Positions 35,127-36,770 of a stretch of DNA of 36,770 nucleotides are shown here, in pieces. The notes under the pieces are model-generated. The model was not told the origin of the DNA. It saw only the letters and a program-made list of their open reading frames with translations, and ran no database searches. The stretch covers positions 1 through 36,770 of the forward strand of contig JASAOO010003291.1 of NCBI GenBank assembly GCA_030849075.1, written 5' to 3'. The position numbers were made by a program, and so were the translations under genes. The stretch's first letter is position 1. Every line of letters starts with the position of its first letter. The stretch is from Zelonia costaricensis (Eukaryota; Euglenozoa; Kinetoplastea; Trypanosomatida; Trypanosomatidae).

Positions 35127-35872
35127 GATCACAGAGCAAGTGCAGGGAGTCGGGCTACCACGCGCGACGGCGCAGCACAGCGAGGGTCACGGGGCGCGGC
35201 TGCCGGTCTCTCTCTATGTGTTTTGAACAGCGTTGAAGAATCGCTGCTGCTGCTGCCTGCGCAGCCCTTTCTTGTTGCTGTGTAGCGGCGGTCCGACAAG
35301 GCTGTGGCGCCGAGAGCGCGGCGAGAGTGAGCGATGCAGAGGAGCAGAGAAGTAGGTTGCATGGAAAATGAGACAGCAGCATGAGTGAAGAGGTGTGCTC
35401 GATGGCGCTACGCAACGCACGCGTTGGCGCGCAGGCACACCGCAAAAACGGGGCTTCAAAATCTCACGGCGAGCCCCCCCCCCGTCACGAGAGCGGCGTG
35501 GGCGGCCGTGCAAAGTGCGGTGCGCCGTCGCTCACGCACGCAAGGAGGGGACGCCAAAAACGCATCTCGCTGGTGGCTTTCGTCACCAGAGGTTTCACTC
35601 AGCAGCTTTGTTGTGCATATTTCAAGAGCGGCCCTGCCGGAATCGCGAGCTGGGTGGACTTGCTTCTAGTTATTTGCGCAGAAGCCCACGAGCCGGCACC
35701 GTGCCTGACAGCGGCCTTCTCGTGCATCTAACAGTGAACACACACACACAGAAAAGGAAAGGGCGTGGTAGGCGTGAGTGGAGGGGGGGAGGGAGTGTGG
35801 AGGTGTGTGCCAGGGGCGCAAAGCAGCGTGTGCGTGTGTGTGTGTGCCGCTCTCTGCGCACGAAGTGCGGCA
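35127..35872. other. Spacer between bL27m and the small coiled-coil gene
   Basis: No gene is supported. The segment includes a short CTG-type run (35245-35260), a C run at 35476-35483, AC repeats (35740-35750) and TG repeats (35829-35845). Frames crossing it are Arg/Ser/Ala-rich without domain features. It should hold the 3' UTR of the 103-residue protein gene. Confidence 0.55.
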
Positions 35873-36184
35873 CTAGTCGCGGCGGGCACGCCGGATCGCC
35901 TCGACGCGCTCCAGAACGGCATCGCGGCCGTCCTCCCTGCCCGCAGCAGGAGCGGCCCTGGCCCGCTCGTTGGCCACGCGCGCCAGAAGGGAGTCAACCT
36001 CCTCCTGCAGCACGGCCGCACGAGCCTGCGCCGCGCGCACGTCGCGAGCCACGTCCTCGTCCAGCTGCTGCAGGCACGCCGTGGCGTCCGTGGTGGCAGG
36101 CGCGTGCGATGACTGCGAGCGCCGCGGCCCTGGTGCGAGAGAGGACCGCTGCTCAGTGGCCGTCGTGGCACCCGACGTGGACAT
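35873..36184 (-). CDS. Small coiled-coil hypothetical protein
   Basis: I do not recognise this 103-residue protein. The first 30 residues or so are Ser/Thr/Ala-rich and probably disordered. Residues about 37-100 form a continuous charged helix (LQQLDEDVARDVRAAQARAA, then EEVDSLLARV) with Leu/Val/Ala spaced as in a coiled coil, ending in a basic IRRARRD tail. Size and composition are like small subunits of tethering, kinetochore or cytoskeletal complexes, but no family can be named. The start is supported by a strong pyrimidine tract and a CCAG acceptor 14 bases upstream, and the frame further upstream is low complexity. It would be the first gene transcribed in this window. Confidence 0.62.
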   Translation of the reverse strand: MSTSGATTATEQRSSLAPGPRRSQSSHAPATTDATACLQQLDEDVARDVRAAQARAAVLQEEVDSLLARVANERARAAPAAGREDGRDAVLERVEAIRRARRD

Positions 36185-36197
36185 GGTGGGAGGGAGC

Positions 36198-36235
36198 CTG
36201 GAGGAAACAAACAAGAAAGAAAAGGAGGGGAGGGG
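36198..36235 (-). promoter_or_regulatory. Candidate trans-splice acceptor for the small coiled-coil gene
   Basis: The minus strand has a long pyrimidine-rich tract (36206-36235, CCCCTCCCCTCCTTTTCTTT then CTTGTTTGTTT) followed by CCTCCAG, with AG at 36199-36198, 14 bases before the ATG at 36184. The signal is strong. Confidence 0.6.
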
Positions 36236-36770
36236 TGCAACAGGAGTTCGAGTGTTTTGGGGTGGATGCGGCGCACATACAGAGGAGTGACGTCCCCGAC
36301 TCCGCGCTGCAAAAGGGGAAGTAGAGTGGGCATCAAAGGGAAAGTGATGAGAAGGAAGGGCCGCGCGTGGATGTGCGACGGTCACGGAAGTCGCTGAACC
36401 CCCCCCCCCGCCCGCCAGCGTTCGAGTTCGGCGAAGGCCCAAGGAGGGTCGGGCCTGGTGGTGAGAGAAGCACTTTTTCCCTCCCACCCACCCCCTCCCC
36501 CGTGATTCGAGCTGACTCAAGCAACACCGCTGACCGACGGAAAGACGCTTCTTTCACTGCAGTCGGCCTCTTGCTGTCCTGGACGTGCACAGTCACGTAG
36601 ACTCCAATTCCCCTTTCAGTGGAGAGGGCGGGCCCTCTTCCAACCTACACATTTTTTTCTTCTTGTGCTTCTGTAAGCGCGAGATGGCGTGTGCGACTGT
36701 GCAACTTTATGAGGAGAAAAAAGGGGAGGGGGTGGAGGTGGAAGGGTGGGGAGCGGGTCGCTCCCAGAGC
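36236..36770. other. Window edge upstream of the first transcribed gene
   Basis: No gene is seen. The segment has a C run at 36400-36410, pyrimidine-rich plus-strand patches at 36478-36500 and poly-T at 36653-36658. The next gene upstream on this strand, if any, lies outside the window. Confidence 0.5.

Noticed and set aside
1..36770. CRISPR arrays, operons with Shine-Dalgarno sites, bacterial promoters or terminators
   Set aside because: The layout, eL22, Piezo and actin-like genes, and pyrimidine-tract/AG signals show a eukaryotic (kinetoplastid) chromosome; no spaced direct repeats were seen.

Overview
The window looks like part of a trypanosomatid nuclear chromosome, most likely from the Leishmaniinae (Leishmania, Leptomonas or Crithidia-like). 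Every supportable gene lies on the minus strand, none has an intron, and the coding DNA is GC-rich. The genes are separated by 0.7-2.2 kb of low-complexity DNA that is purine-rich on the plus strand, so it is pyrimidine-rich in the transcribed sense. AG dinucleotides follow the pyrimidine tracts shortly before many start codons. This is the layout of one polycistronic transcription unit processed by trans-splicing. No strand switch, tRNA or rRNA gene was seen.

Transcription runs from high to low coordinates. The order is: a small coiled-coil hypothetical protein (35873-36184); a probable mitoribosomal bL27m (34468-35055); a decayed tyrosine-recombinase retroelement of the VIPER/TATE (DIRS-like) kind (about 31384-33713); a 2753-residue Piezo mechanosensitive channel (22582-30843); an EFHB/CFAP21-like axonemal protein (20655-21878); a single-pass membrane protein (18849-19313); an actin-like protein (16628-17851); a long coiled-coil protein (13194-15740); a PI31-like proteasome regulator (10516-11019); a membrane-anchored macro-domain-like protein (8805-9635); a large crotonase-fold protein, probably mitoribosomal mS47 (3910-7515); cytosolic ribosomal protein eL22 (2611-3000); and mitoribosomal bL20m (683-1276).

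As usual for kinetoplastids, neighbours need not share a pathway. Even so, three of the thirteen protein genes look mitoribosomal, one is a cytosolic ribosomal protein, and three may be cytoskeletal or flagellar (EFHB-like, actin-like, coiled-coil).

The most notable items are the full-length Piezo channel, which carries the family PF-x2-E-x6-W motif, cap and C-terminal domain but has changed residues at the cytosolic constriction, and the retroelement just upstream of it, which has a long recombinase reading frame but a reverse transcriptase/RNase H region broken by at least four frame changes. Several proteins look like degenerate-site members of enzyme families: the crotonase, macro and actin folds have all lost expected catalytic or binding residues. 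One ambiguous base (n) occurs at 10133. All family assignments are from reading motifs by eye; no database search was run.
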